Assembly (NCBI RefSeq): GCF_943373825.1
Contig: NZ_CALSBP010000003.1
Span: 771,001-835,000, forward strand
Length of the DNA: 64,000 nucleotides
Source: Aquimarina spinulae
GTDB taxonomy: Bacteria; Bacteroidota; Bacteroidia; Flavobacteriales; Flavobacteriaceae
Direction of reading: 5' to 3'
Shown here in pieces: positions 36,701-46,597 of this stretch (the stretch's first letter is position 1; each line of letters starts with the position of its first letter). The position numbers and the translations under genes are program-made. The notes under the pieces were generated by a model. It saw only the letters and a list, made by a program, of their open reading frames with translations. It did no database searches and was not told the DNA's origin.

Positions 36701-36825
36701 CTATTTTTAAAAGGATTTTATAGGTAATAATTGCACATCAAAAAATCACAATTGATAATCTTCTTAAAATAGGGTATAAAAAATAAAATGTGTGTATCTT
36801 TCCCACGATAAATTTACATATTCAT

Positions 36826-37872
36826 ATGAAAGGATATTTCATTTCCAGAAATTACAAATCTCTTTTTAACGCAGCTGGTAAAGCAAAAACTGATTGTGAG
36901 TCTATTCTAACCGAAATGGGATTTAAAAACCTGGGATTCAAACAATCTTCAATCCCAAACTCTGCAATTGGTGCTCTAAAAAACTTTTTTGGCATTACCT
37001 TCGCTCTTATACGGTTACCTTATAAATCAACATTATGCACACAATATCCTCTAAATAAGTTTAGAAACTACGTCTTATTTGTTGCAAAAATAAAAAGATG
37101 TAAAATCATTACTATTGTTCATGATGTGCGTTTTTTGAAAGGCAGAACTAGTGATGCAAATAAAGAATTAAAAAAAATAATTTCTTCAGATGCCATTATT
37201 GTACATAACGATTCGATGAAGAATTGGTTTTTAGAACAAGATGTTAAAATTCCCATAATTGTACTCGGAATATTTGACTATATCTTAAATAAAGGATTAC
37301 CTGATCAAAACAATGATGTTACAGGAGAAAAGATACACGAAGTAGTATATGCAGGAGGTTTTGGAGAAGGTAAAAATTCATATATCTATGATATTGACCT
37401 ACTCGAAAGAAAAAATTTCAGAATGAATCTGTATGGTATGGGATTTGATTATCAAAAACTCAAAACCAAAAAAGAAACATCTGTGCTTACTTATGAAGGA
37501 GCATTCCCTTCTGATGTGGTTGCTTATCATATCAAGGGATCTTTTGGATTAGTATGGGATGGCATCTCTACAGAAGAATGTAGTGGTCAATACGGACAGT
37601 ATTTAAAATACAATAACCCTCATAAAACTTCATTGTATATTTTATGTGGATTACCTGTGATTGTATGGGACAAAGCTGCCATTAGTGCTTTTATAACAGG
37701 TAACAATATTGGTTTTACAGTTTCTAATTTAGATGAATTAAGCAATAAATTAGAAAGCTTATCATTAGAAGACTATAAAAAAATGAAAACTAATGTAGAC
37801 CTGGTTAGAACAAAAATTATTTCTGGTGGATATTTAAATGACGCTATTAATCATGCACTGAAAATAACATAA
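36826..37872 (+). CDS. Galactofuranosyltransferase-like glycosyltransferase
   Basis: The ATG at 36826 (MKGYFISRNYKSLFNAAGKA) is chosen over an upstream GTG at 36790; a -7-like TATCTTTC at 36795-36802 would lie inside the longer version. The 348-residue protein has a GT-B style layout: IVHDVRFLKG near residue 105, VVYAGGFGEGKNSYIYD near 185, LVWDGISTEECSGQYGQYLKYNNPHKTSLYILCGLPVIVW near 245 (core NPHKTSLYI), a pattern seen in beta-1,6-galactofuranosyltransferases. Divergent glf supports UDP-galactofuranose as donor. No membrane helix is evident. Confidence 0.78.
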   Translation: MKGYFISRNYKSLFNAAGKAKTDCESILTEMGFKNLGFKQSSIPNSAIGALKNFFGITFALIRLPYKSTLCTQYPLNKFRNYVLFVAKIKRCKIITIVHDVRFLKGRTSDANKELKKIISSDAIIVHNDSMKNWFLEQDVKIPIIVLGIFDYILNKGLPDQNNDVTGEKIHEVVYAGGFGEGKNSYIYDIDLLERKNFRMNLYGMGFDYQKLKTKKETSVLTYEGAFPSDVVAYHIKGSFGLVWDGISTEECSGQYGQYLKYNNPHKTSLYILCGLPVIVWDKAAISAFITGNNIGFTVSNLDELSNKLESLSLEDYKKMKTNVDLVRTKIISGGYLNDAINHALKIT

Positions 37873-37937
37873 CCTAGCAAAAAAATAAGTAGTTTTATAA
37901 GCACATTTCATAAACACACACATAGATACCCCCTTTT

Positions 37938-39626
37938 ATGAGAAAAATTATAGTTTTTATTGTACTCGGCTTTTCTTTTTGCTATGGACAAAAGAACCTT
38001 CCAAAAGACTATTTTATTCGTCCTCTGGATATTCCTACTGTAGTTTCGGGAACATTTGGCGAGTTAAGATCTAACCATTTTCATTCTGGATTAGATATGA
38101 AAACTAAGGGCGAAGAAGGATTAAATGTATATGCTACAGCATCTGGTCGAGTAACTAGGATAAAAGTTTCGCATGGTGGATATGGTAAAGCACTATATAT
38201 TGCACATCCTAATGGATATACAAGTGTATATGCACATTTAAAAAAATTCTCTCCAGAAATTGAAGCTTTTGTAAAAGAAAGACAGTACGCAAAGGAATCT
38301 TATGAAATAGAGCTTTTTCCAAAATCAGGTTCGTTAACAGTAAAGCAGGGTGATGTTATAGCATATAGTGGTAATACCGGAGGAAGTTCTGGGCCTCATC
38401 TTCATTTTGAAATTAGAGATTCGAGATCCAGACCAATGAATCCAATGAATTTTGGTATGGAAGTAAAAGATACCAGAAAACCAATCATAAATAGTCTTTG
38501 GGCCTATAGTTTGGATAAAGACGCACATATTAACGGTGCGCAAAAACCAGTTAGATTAAAGCTTACACCTCTAGAAGATGGTAGTTTTAAGGCAGAAAAC
38601 CTGAGTGCATATGGTAAAATCGGTTTCGGCGTAGCTACCATAGACAAACAAGATTTAGCCGAGAATAATAACGGTGTATATGAAATAACTACTCTAATTA
38701 ATGGTCAGGAAAATTTAAAAATAGAAATGAATCGCTTTTCTTTTGCCGAAACACGATATGCAAATCGGATTATTGATTACTCTTATTTTAAAGAATATAG
38801 AAGTAGAATAACAAAACTCTTTGTTGAAAAAAACAATCCGTTAACCGTTTTTAAAAAGAAAATAAATAATGGTATTGTTAATATTGAAGATAGTCTTTCT
38901 TATAACTATACCATTCATATCAAAGATTTTAAAAACAACACCTCTACAATTACTATTCCTGTACAAGGAAAAAATGTAGAAACGATCACAAAAGCAGATA
39001 TTCCTAAAACATCAGAATACGCTAAAGCAACCGAAAATTATACGTATAGCTCTGGTTTTTTTGACCTTTTCATCCCTAAAGGTGCGTTATATGAAAATAC
39101 CTATCTTGACATATCAGTTAGTGGAGAAAAAATCAAAATCCACAATAACAGAACTCCATTACATAAAAATATGACTCTGGTTTTTGATGTATCAAGATAT
39201 AGTGAAGAAGATAAGAAAAAGCTGTATATAGGCCGTATAAATGGCTCTAAAACACCATCATACTCTAGAACATCAAAGAAAGGTAATCGGTTCTCTACCA
39301 GAACACGTACTTTTGGAACATACTCCTTATTTACCGATAACCAGAAGCCTACAATAATACCTATTAATGTTTCTAGCAAAAAATGGATATCAAAGGCCAC
39401 ACATCTAAAAGTAAAAATCAATGATTCTGAATCTGGAATAAAAAGTTATCGAGGTACTATAAATGGAAAATTTATTTTATTGGAGTATGATTATAAGACC
39501 GGAATGTTAATCTATGATTTTAATGATAAAAATCATGTGGACTCAGAAAATAATTTTAAACTTGTTGTGTTAGATAAAGTAGGTAATCGAGCAACATTCG
39601 AAACCACATTTTTTAGAAAACCTTAA
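37938..39626 (+). CDS. M23-family metallopeptidase, secreted
   Basis: The 562-residue protein has a signal peptide (cut near CYGQ, residue 18). The catalytic LytM-type domain covers about 45-165: HxxxD at H49-D53 (HSGLD), YAH at H100, and HLHFE with H154 and H156; these are the zinc ligands and catalytic histidine. The M23 fold is split by a short insertion (about 105-130). Residues about 180-562 are beta-rich and of unknown role. M23 enzymes cut peptidoglycan cross-bridges or act as regulators. It is 13 bp upstream of the TonB receptor, so the two form an operon. Confidence 0.9.
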   Translation: MRKIIVFIVLGFSFCYGQKNLPKDYFIRPLDIPTVVSGTFGELRSNHFHSGLDMKTKGEEGLNVYATASGRVTRIKVSHGGYGKALYIAHPNGYTSVYAHLKKFSPEIEAFVKERQYAKESYEIELFPKSGSLTVKQGDVIAYSGNTGGSSGPHLHFEIRDSRSRPMNPMNFGMEVKDTRKPIINSLWAYSLDKDAHINGAQKPVRLKLTPLEDGSFKAENLSAYGKIGFGVATIDKQDLAENNNGVYEITTLINGQENLKIEMNRFSFAETRYANRIIDYSYFKEYRSRITKLFVEKNNPLTVFKKKINNGIVNIEDSLSYNYTIHIKDFKNNTSTITIPVQGKNVETITKADIPKTSEYAKATENYTYSSGFFDLFIPKGALYENTYLDISVSGEKIKIHNNRTPLHKNMTLVFDVSRYSEEDKKKLYIGRINGSKTPSYSRTSKKGNRFSTRTRTFGTYSLFTDNQKPTIIPINVSSKKWISKATHLKVKINDSESGIKSYRGTINGKFILLEYDYKTGMLIYDFNDKNHVDSENNFKLVVLDKVGNRATFETTFFRKP

Positions 39627-39639
39627 ATACTCTTATTTC

Positions 39640-42108
39640 TTGAAACCTAATTTTTTCCCTCTTTTGATTTTACTGATTCTAATCAGTATTTCTTCTTCGG
39701 CTCAGACTGCAACGTTAAAAGGTGTTATTCTTAATGAAAACAATATCCCCATTCAAGGAGCTAACATCTCTTATAATGATTCTGGTACTCAATCTGATAA
39801 AAATGGTGTATATCAACTTAGTATACCAGCTAATCAAGAAATTACAATACACATATCTCACATTAGTTTAAAAAATATACAATTTGTAATTAATCTTGAA
39901 GAAAATCAAGAATATGAACTTAATCCAGTACTAAAAACAGATGTTGAACAAATAGGTGAAGTTATAATATCGGGTAGAGAGCGAAAAATTGTAGAAGGAA
40001 TTACAACTTTAGATCCCGAAACCATTAGAACCACCCCTTCTGCCAATGCAGGTGTAGAAGGACTCCTCAAAAGTTTACCTGGAGTAAGTTCTAATAACGA
40101 ATTGAGTACGCAATATTCTGTTCGTGGAGGAAATTATGATGAAAATTTGGTCTACGTAAATGAGATCGAAGTTTATCGCCCTTTTTTAGTAAGATCAGGA
40201 CAACAGGAAGGGTTAAGCTTTGTAAATACGGATATGGTTCGTAATGTAGATTTTTCTGCAGGAGGGTTTCAAGCTAAATATGGAGACAAACTTTCTTCAG
40301 TTTTAGATATTACCTATAAAAGACCAACAAGACTGGGAGCAACAGTAGATTTAAGTCTCCTGGGAGGTAGTGTTTCTGCAGAAGGAATTTCTAAAAACAA
40401 AAAACTAGCTGCTATTGTTGGTGTACGGTATAGGGATAATAGTTTATTAGTAGATGCAAAAAATACTGAGACTAATTTTCAACCTAGATTTGCAGATGTA
40501 CAAACGTATCTTTCTTATAATTTTTCTAGTAAATTTGAATTAGGATTCTTAAGTAATTTGGCACTTAACACCTATGATTATGAGCCATTAACAGAACAAG
40601 TAAATTTTGGAACATTACAAACAGTGCAGGCATTGACTGTTCGCTATGATGGACAAGAAAAAGACCGGTATGAAACTTATTTTGGAGCACTAAAGGGAAC
40701 CTACAGAGCTAATGACAATCTAACTCTAAAATTAATTGCCTCTGGATATCACACACAAGAACAAGAGCATTATGATATTTTTGCAGCATATGCACTGGGT
40801 ACTGTAAATACCGATATTGGTAGTGAAAACCTGGGAGAAGTAGAATTTAGCGAAGGTATAGGTTCTCAATTAACGCATGCAAGAAATGATCTGGATGCAT
40901 TAATATATAATCTCGAACACAAAGGAACATATGTTGCAGATCAACATCAGTTTGATTGGGGCATCAAATATACCTCAGAAGATATCAGAGACCGTTTACA
41001 AGAATATGAAATCATTGATTCTGCTGGTTTTTCTATCAGACCTCCTGTACTGGATTTTGTAAATGATCAGCCCTACACTCCTTTTGCAAGTCCTATTGTT
41101 CCTTTTACCAGCGTAAGAGCTACAAATGATACTAAAATTGATCGTATTTCTGGGTATGCACAATACAGTATTCGCTCTAATATCAAAGAAAATGAAATAT
41201 GGGCAAATATAGGTGTTAGAGCACATAACTGGAATATCTATGGAAATACTGTCGAGGGTTCTGATTCACAAATTGTATTCAGCCCAAGGGCTCAAGTTGC
41301 TATTAAACCTGACTGGAAATCTGATATGATCTTTAGAGTTTCTGGAGGACTATATCATCAACCTCCCTTTTACAGAGAATTACGAGACTCATTAGGGGTG
41401 GTAAGGCCAGATGTTAAAGCACAGCAATCTATACATATCGTACTTGGTAATGACTACAGCTTTTCTATGTGGAAAAGACCATTTAAATTAACTACAGAGT
41501 TATATTACAAAAAGCTAACGGATGTAAACCCTTACACTATCGAAAATGTTAGGATACGATATCGTGCAAGAAATAATGCAGAAGCATATGCACAGGGAGT
41601 CGATTTAAGACTTAATGGAGAATTTGTTCCCGGTACAGAAAGCTGGGTAAGTCTTGGGTATTTAAAAACTGAAGAAAATATCGATAAGCGTGGTTATATC
41701 TCTCGACCAACAGATCAACGACTCAAAATCGGAGTGTTATTTCAGGATTACGTCCCTTCTATACCAAGCTTAAAAATGTATTTAAATATGGTCTATCAAA
41801 CAGGAGTACCAGGAGGTTCTCCCAGTTATGCAGATCCATATAATTTTCAGACCAGACTACGAGATTATCGAAGAGCAGATTTAGGAATATCATATGTTGT
41901 GGTTGATCAAAACAAAAGATTAAGAGAAGGTCATTTTCTTAATATGTTTAGAGAATTAAACCTTGGTTTTGAAATCTACAATATCTTTGACAATCAAAAT
42001 ACAATCACCAACACTTTTGTAAGAGATGCAGCAAGTCAACGCCAATTTGCCATTCCCAATTATTTAACGCCCCGGGTTTTTAATGTTCGACTAGGAATGA
42101 AATTTTAG
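39640..42108 (+). CDS. TonB-dependent receptor with carboxypeptidase-D-like domain (TTG start)
   Basis: The 822-residue protein begins at TTG (39640) because it gives a signal peptide (MKPNFFPLLILLILISISSSAQ) directly and no ATG occurs before the CarboxypepD_reg-like domain (about 23-105; TLKGVILNENNIPIQGANI). A plug domain follows (about 115-225; SLPGVSSNNELSTQYSVRGG) and the 22-strand barrel fills the rest, ending PRVFNVRLGMKF with terminal Phe. Such receptors import siderophores, cobalamin or glycans; substrate cannot be read here. The adjacent M23 peptidase may be co-expressed for wall access. Confidence 0.92.
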   Translation: MKPNFFPLLILLILISISSSAQTATLKGVILNENNIPIQGANISYNDSGTQSDKNGVYQLSIPANQEITIHISHISLKNIQFVINLEENQEYELNPVLKTDVEQIGEVIISGRERKIVEGITTLDPETIRTTPSANAGVEGLLKSLPGVSSNNELSTQYSVRGGNYDENLVYVNEIEVYRPFLVRSGQQEGLSFVNTDMVRNVDFSAGGFQAKYGDKLSSVLDITYKRPTRLGATVDLSLLGGSVSAEGISKNKKLAAIVGVRYRDNSLLVDAKNTETNFQPRFADVQTYLSYNFSSKFELGFLSNLALNTYDYEPLTEQVNFGTLQTVQALTVRYDGQEKDRYETYFGALKGTYRANDNLTLKLIASGYHTQEQEHYDIFAAYALGTVNTDIGSENLGEVEFSEGIGSQLTHARNDLDALIYNLEHKGTYVADQHQFDWGIKYTSEDIRDRLQEYEIIDSAGFSIRPPVLDFVNDQPYTPFASPIVPFTSVRATNDTKIDRISGYAQYSIRSNIKENEIWANIGVRAHNWNIYGNTVEGSDSQIVFSPRAQVAIKPDWKSDMIFRVSGGLYHQPPFYRELRDSLGVVRPDVKAQQSIHIVLGNDYSFSMWKRPFKLTTELYYKKLTDVNPYTIENVRIRYRARNNAEAYAQGVDLRLNGEFVPGTESWVSLGYLKTEENIDKRGYISRPTDQRLKIGVLFQDYVPSIPSLKMYLNMVYQTGVPGGSPSYADPYNFQTRLRDYRRADLGISYVVVDQNKRLREGHFLNMFRELNLGFEIYNIFDNQNTITNTFVRDAASQRQFAIPNYLTPRVFNVRLGMKF

Positions 42109-42109
42109 A

Positions 42110-43258
42110 TTATTCTTCTATAAATTTCTTTAGTACATCAACTGTATAATCTACTTCTTCTTTAGTATTAAATTTTGAAAGTGAGAAACGTATTGATGGT
42201 TTTTGTAAATCCTCATCAGAAAGGATTTCGGTTAATACATGAGATCCTTTACCGCTTCCACTTTGGCAAGCACTCCCCTTTGAACATGCAATACCATTAA
42301 TATCTAAATGAAATAATAGTATCCCAGCTTTTTCTTCAGAAACAGGCAAACACACACTAATTAAGGTGTATGTACTTTTTTCAGGATCACAACAACTGGC
42401 ATTAAACTTTACTCCTTCAATGTTATTTTTAAGAGTATCGATAAAGTATTGTTTAAGATTTGTAACGTAACTCTTTTCTTCTTCTAAATTTTCATATGAT
42501 AATCGCAACGCCTCATCCATTCCTGCAATATTATGCACGCTTTCTGTTCCTGCTCGATACCCTCGTTCTTGTTCACCACCAAAAATTAACGGTTTTAAAC
42601 CAGAATTTTTTCTAATATAGGCAAAACCAACTCCTTTTGGTCCATGAAATTTATGAGCACTTACTGCCGTAAAATCAATATGTAAGTTACTTAAATCTAC
42701 ATCATAATGTCCTATTGACTGAACCATATCACTATGAAAAAGTGCTTTATGTTTATTACACAGGTTTCCAACATGCTCAATATCTAATATCGTCCCCACT
42801 TCATTATTTACATGCATCAAGCTTACTAACGTCTTCTCATTAGAATTACTAAGAAGTGATTCTAAGTGTTTATAATCAATCGATCCATCTGTATTTATAT
42901 TAACATAACTTACTACTATATCGGTACGAGACTCTATTTCCTGTACTGTATGTAATACTGCATGATGTTCTATTTTGGTTGTAATAATACGCTTAACCCC
43001 TAAATCCCTAACAGCACTATTTATTGCTAAGTTATCAGCTTCTGTACCACCAGAAGTAAATATAATTTCTGATGCTTTTACTCCTAAATAACTAGCAATG
43101 TTTTTACGTGTTTGTTCTATATGATTCTTAGCAGATCGCCCATAACCATGTATTGATGATGGATTTCCATAATCTTCTTTCAATACAGAAACCATTTTAG
43201 CAATAACCTCTGGCCTTACCTCTGTGGTAGCCGCACTATCAAAATAAACTTTTTGCAT
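42110..43258 (-). CDS. Cysteine desulfurase (NifS/IscS type)
   Basis: The enzyme moves sulfur from cysteine to Fe-S or tRNA-modification partners, using PLP. The 382-residue protein has the opening VYFDSAATTEVRPEV, the PLP lysine K203 in SAHKFHGPKG, and the active cysteine C331 in GSACQSGSG. The Cys lies in the short-loop, group-I-like context (SACxS). No IscU or other Fe-S genes are nearby, so its partner is unknown. Its stop lies one base after that of the TonB receptor (convergent). Confidence 0.93.
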   Translation of the reverse strand: MQKVYFDSAATTEVRPEVIAKMVSVLKEDYGNPSSIHGYGRSAKNHIEQTRKNIASYLGVKASEIIFTSGGTEADNLAINSAVRDLGVKRIITTKIEHHAVLHTVQEIESRTDIVVSYVNINTDGSIDYKHLESLLSNSNEKTLVSLMHVNNEVGTILDIEHVGNLCNKHKALFHSDMVQSIGHYDVDLSNLHIDFTAVSAHKFHGPKGVGFAYIRKNSGLKPLIFGGEQERGYRAGTESVHNIAGMDEALRLSYENLEEEKSYVTNLKQYFIDTLKNNIEGVKFNASCCDPEKSTYTLISVCLPVSEEKAGILLFHLDINGIACSKGSACQSGSGKGSHVLTEILSDEDLQKPSIRFSLSKFNTKEEVDYTVDVLKKFIEE

Positions 43259-43408
43259 AAAACAAAGTAATTAAGTTGTTGAAATAGACATTTATTCGTT
43301 TTTCGTAAAAAAAACTTTAATTTTTACAATATTCCCAATTTTCCGACTACAAAACTAATCTAAATAAAATTATTTTCGAGTACACACGTTATAATCTTTC
43401 AATTCCTT

Positions 43409-43416
43409 TACTTTTG
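43409..43416 (+). promoter_or_regulatory. -7 element candidate of the acidic-repeat lipoprotein gene
   Basis: TACTTTTG matches TAnnTTTG, 24 bases before the ATG at 43440. Confidence 0.5.
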
Positions 43417-43439
43417 TCAAAAAAAATACTCATTCTGAC

Positions 43440-44345
43440 ATGAAAAAGTTGTTTTCATTTCTCTTTTTATTATTATTCCTCTCCTCTTGTGATGATGGTG
43501 ACTTAGTGATCACCAGTTTTGAATTTGATGATGTTGACTTACAGCTTTGTAAAGGTGCAACACCAAATGAATTTGTTTTTTTCAAGATTAACAAAACTAT
43601 AAACGAGGCTATTTCCTATAGCTTTATCAGTGAGACTTTTTCTGATACTATTGCAACACCCACACCCATTACTATCCAATTAAGTGAGGATTCTAACAAT
43701 TTAATATATAGAAATTTCAATATCCCGGTAACTACAGATTATTTTTGTTCTAATATCCCGTCTAGTGAAATTATAATTATTGAAGAACTTAATGGCATTA
43801 CAGGAACATCTGAAATTTTGACTAAAATTACAACTGAAGATGATGACGATGGGGTTCCGGCAGAACAAGAAGATCTTAATAATAATGGCGACTATGAGGA
43901 TGATGATACCGATGGTGACGGAATTCCTAATTATAAAGATCAGGATGACGATAATGATAACATTTTAACTAGTGTTGAGTTACCAAATGACATTCCTGAC
44001 AATGATGCCCCCCGAGATACAGATGGAGATGGTATACCCGATTATCTCGAAGAAGATGATGATGGTGACGGAATCTTAACTCGTAATGAAGATGCAGATA
44101 TGAATAAAAATCCAAGAGATGATAGAGATCCTGTTTCCGGAAAATTATTTTACCTGGATGCAGAATCAACTAATAGTGCAGTTATGGTAAACCCTGCACT
44201 TGATAACACTATAAAAACTACATTTAGAACCACCTTATCTATAAATGGCCTTGTTTTTGATAGTTACAATCAAAATTTTAAAGACAGACATTTTTCATTT
44301 GGTTTTAGAGATGTTACCATCCCTAAGACAACCAAAAAAGAGTAG
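43440..44345 (+). CDS. Lipoprotein with Asp-rich thrombospondin type 3-like repeats
   Basis: The 301-residue protein has a lipobox (LSSC, Cys17) followed by acidic residues. Residues about 35-135 form a domain shared with the next gene ([36 protein letters not shown]). Residues about 136-215 are a run of Ca-binding type motifs ([35 protein letters not shown]), like thrombospondin type 3 repeats. The tail is beta-like ([27 protein letters not shown]). It looks like a surface lipoprotein; no catalytic residues were seen. Confidence 0.8.
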   Translation: MKKLFSFLFLLLFLSSCDDGDLVITSFEFDDVDLQLCKGATPNEFVFFKINKTINEAISYSFISETFSDTIATPTPITIQLSEDSNNLIYRNFNIPVTTDYFCSNIPSSEIIIIEELNGITGTSEILTKITTEDDDDGVPAEQEDLNNNGDYEDDDTDGDGIPNYKDQDDDNDNILTSVELPNDIPDNDAPRDTDGDGIPDYLEEDDDGDGILTRNEDADMNKNPRDDRDPVSGKLFYLDAESTNSAVMVNPALDNTIKTTFRTTLSINGLVFDSYNQNFKDRHFSFGFRDVTIPKTTKKE

Positions 44346-44361
44346 CTCATACCACATTATT

Positions 44362-44892
44362 ATGAATAATTTTTTTTACTATATAATTTTTATTGCAGTA
44401 TTGGTTAGTTGTAGTGAAGGAGATGTTATTGAAAATGACATCAGTAATTTCACAGCTCCGTTAGAGAATTGCTCTAATCAAAATGAAGATACTTTTGTTT
44501 TTTTCAAAATTGATCCTCAAATTAATCAATCTCTTTCTCTTAGCTTTACAAGCTCTACTTTTGAATTAAATACAGTTCCCGAAAGCCTTACTCATACTGT
44601 AGAACTTAATAAAACTACAAATATCTTAATCTACAGACAATTTAACACTCAAGTCGATGGCACTGCATATTTTTGCAGTAGCATTCCTCCCAGTGGTATT
44701 ACAGTTACTCAAGAGCTAAAAAGTTCTAACGGAAATGCTGAAATAAAATATGCCGTAAAGAGTGATACAGCTACAGAAACTATCTACACCAGAACGATAA
44801 CTCTTACCGATATCACTCTGGAAGGAGCTGGGATTGCAATACGACAAGAACTACTACAACTAGGCGAAGATGAGATTACTGTTCTAAAATAA
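44362..44892 (+). CDS. Lipoprotein paralogous to the upstream gene
   Basis: The ATG at 44362 gives a lipoprotein signal (MNNFFYYIIFIAVLVSC, Cys17); an open frame upstream to 44245 lies inside the previous gene and is not used. The 176-residue protein shares a domain of about 100 residues with the upstream protein: DTFVFFKIDPQINQSLSLSFTSSTF, NILIYRQFNTQV, YFCSSIPPSGITVTQEL. It lacks the Asp-rich repeats. The tandem pair probably arose by duplication and forms an operon (16-bp gap). Its stop touches the stop of the Smr gene. Confidence 0.82.
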   Translation: MNNFFYYIIFIAVLVSCSEGDVIENDISNFTAPLENCSNQNEDTFVFFKIDPQINQSLSLSFTSSTFELNTVPESLTHTVELNKTTNILIYRQFNTQVDGTAYFCSSIPPSGITVTQELKSSNGNAEIKYAVKSDTATETIYTRTITLTDITLEGAGIAIRQELLQLGEDEITVLK

Positions 44893-45441
44893 CTATTTTG
44901 GGTTTTGAACAATATACACCGCTGTCGCTCCTAGTCCATATTTCCTATAGTTACCTTCAGAAATTCTGATATTATCATATCTCCCAAAAAGGTATTTGAG
45001 TTCTTCTTTTAAAACTCCTTGCCCAACCCCATGAATAAAAACTACATTGGGAATACGTTTACTAATTGCAAAATCAAGTTGTCTTTTTGCTGTATCCAAT
45101 TGCAACGTTATCATATCATGATTGGTCATTCCTTTGGTTGATTTCACTAATTTGTTAATGTGTAAATCAACTTCCATTGGTGGTATATCCCGCTCTTTTG
45201 GTCTAGCAATAGGTCTTTTGGGCTTTTTTTTAAAAATCTCCTTCTCCTGCAAGTTCTTATGCACCTCTTCATAAGAAGGCATAATAAGTTCCCCCGACTT
45301 AATTTTTACCACTTCACGAATAAAAAATGTCATATCAAACCCATCCTCTGTTTCAATTGTTACTTCATCAGCAGTAACCGCTACAACTTTGCCTGTAATT
45401 GGTTCATCCAGAACAGATACAGTATCCCCTATTTTAATCAT
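44893..45441 (-). CDS. DUF2027/Smr-domain protein
   Basis: The 182-residue form from ATG 45441 begins MIKIGDTVSVLDEPITGKVVAV, a KOW/DUF2027-like domain (to about 70). Residues about 105-180 are an Smr domain with VDLH and HGVGQGVLKEELKYL, the conserved motifs of MutS2 C-terminal nuclease-like domains. A longer start at 45477 would overlap the upstream gene; 45441 leaves a 1-bp gap. Smr domains cut or bind nucleic acids. The stop codon abuts that of the paralogous lipoprotein gene, so transcription must run past it or end inside the neighbour. Confidence 0.85.
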   Translation of the reverse strand: MIKIGDTVSVLDEPITGKVVAVTADEVTIETEDGFDMTFFIREVVKIKSGELIMPSYEEVHKNLQEKEIFKKKPKRPIARPKERDIPPMEVDLHINKLVKSTKGMTNHDMITLQLDTAKRQLDFAISKRIPNVVFIHGVGQGVLKEELKYLFGRYDNIRISEGNYRKYGLGATAVYIVQNPK

Positions 45442-45442
45442 A

Positions 45443-45655
45443 TTATTCTTCTTCTTCATGGTATGGATCAGAATCAATTTTGGTTTTCGATTTCACATTA
45501 GTATTAATAAGAAATACTCCTAACATTAAAAAAACCACTCCAATACTCTGGATGTAATAGTTTTTAGTTATCGAACCAATTTCACTTATCAATGCAATAG
45601 CCCCAATCATTACCAAAAGTATACTCATGATTTTTTTGATCCTACGATAATTCAT
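45443..45655 (-). CDS. Small two-helix membrane protein
   Basis: The ATG at 45655 gives 70 residues with two hydrophobic segments (about 10-25 and 35-50) and a charged tail PYHEEEE. Longer versions up to 45709 are possible. No family is recognised. It ends 1 bp before the Smr gene start, so the two are co-transcribed. Function unknown. Confidence 0.6.
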   Translation of the reverse strand: MNYRRIKKIMSILLVMIGAIALISEIGSITKNYYIQSIGVVFLMLGVFLINTNVKSKTKIDSDPYHEEEE

Positions 45656-45850
45656 TTGCCTAATCCTTTTTTTTATTAATCCAATAGATAGTATAATCAA
45701 TATCATCATTTAATGTCTTAAGAATTGATTTCTTTTCAAATAATGACTTCAAGGTATTTTCTTTATACCCGATCCAATACTTCTCTTACTAATTGCAAAA
45801 GTATTAAATAATAGATTTTTGAACCTTCAAATATTTTAAATAACTTAATT

Positions 45851-46174
45851 ATGTATATTGCAGTTAATAATTATAAAGTTTTTTCGCTTTTGGAAACCTA
45901 TATGTTACCTTGTTTAAACAAAAAAATTTTTGGAGTTGATTGTTTAGGCTGTGGAATGCAAAGATCTATTTCTCTCTTACTCAAGGGAGATTTTGTTGCT
46001 GCGTTTTATATGTATCCTGCGATTTATCCTCTTTTACTATTACTACTATTTTTAGGATTCAACTTTTTTATCAAATTTAAATATGACAGACTTATAAAAA
46101 TGAGTCTAATGGTTACAGCCATACTTACTATTATTATAAGTTATGTAATCAAAATGAAAATTATTTTTAACTAA
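45851..46174 (+). CDS. DUF2752 membrane protein, copy A
   Basis: The 107-residue protein has the DUF2752 core: a Cys-rich first part (CLNKKIFGVDCLGCGMQRS; Cys near 22, 32 and 35), then two membrane helices (about 53-73 and 82-102). DUF2752 is a small integral membrane family of unknown function in Bacteroidota and others. It is followed after 12 bp by a CCC-motif membrane protein; the same pair recurs at 46598-47208. Confidence 0.85.
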   Translation: MYIAVNNYKVFSLLETYMLPCLNKKIFGVDCLGCGMQRSISLLLKGDFVAAFYMYPAIYPLLLLLLFLGFNFFIKFKYDRLIKMSLMVTAILTIIISYVIKMKIIFN

Positions 46175-46186
46175 TCAATCTAAATT

Positions 46187-46510
46187 ATGGAAAAACAAAC
46201 ATTACCTAATTCTACCCTAATCCTGGTTTTTGGTATTCTATCAATCTTAGGATGCTGTTGTTATGGTGTACTAGGAATTATCCTGGCTATTGTGGCTATA
46301 GTACTAGCTAAAAAAGCTACTGCTTTATACAATGAAAACCCAGAATTATATACTGGATATCAAAATGTTAAAACAGGTAAGATCCTGGCAATTGTAGGTT
46401 TAATACTAAGTGTTATCTATTTAATCTATGTTGTTTTCATATTTGCAACAGTAGGATATGATGGTATACTAGATATGCAAAGAGAAATGATGGAACAGTA
46501 CGGAGGGTAA
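46187..46510 (+). CDS. CCC-motif (DUF4190-like) membrane protein, copy A
   Basis: The 107-residue protein has an N-terminal stretch MEKQTLPNSTLILVFGILSI and the GCCCYGVLG motif near residue 23, then helices with the cytosolic loop KKATALYNENPELYTGYQNVKTGKILAI (core NPELYTGY). This fits the Bacteroidota CCC-motif membrane family. It is the second gene of cassette A, 12 bp after DUF2752. Confidence 0.82.
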   Translation: MEKQTLPNSTLILVFGILSILGCCCYGVLGIILAIVAIVLAKKATALYNENPELYTGYQNVKTGKILAIVGLILSVIYLIYVVFIFATVGYDGILDMQREMMEQYGG

Positions 46511-46531
46511 TCTGTAAATAATTTAATTTTT

Positions 46532-46566
46532 AAAAACTGTTCGGAATACTATTTCGAACAGTTTTT
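46532..46566 (+). terminator. Terminator after cassette A
   Basis: AAACTGTTCG pairs with CGAACAGTTT across an imperfect inner stem and is followed by a T-tract (46561-46566). It separates cassette A from cassette B. Confidence 0.75.
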
Positions 46567-46597
46567 ATTTAGAATAAATTTCTTATTCATATAATTT

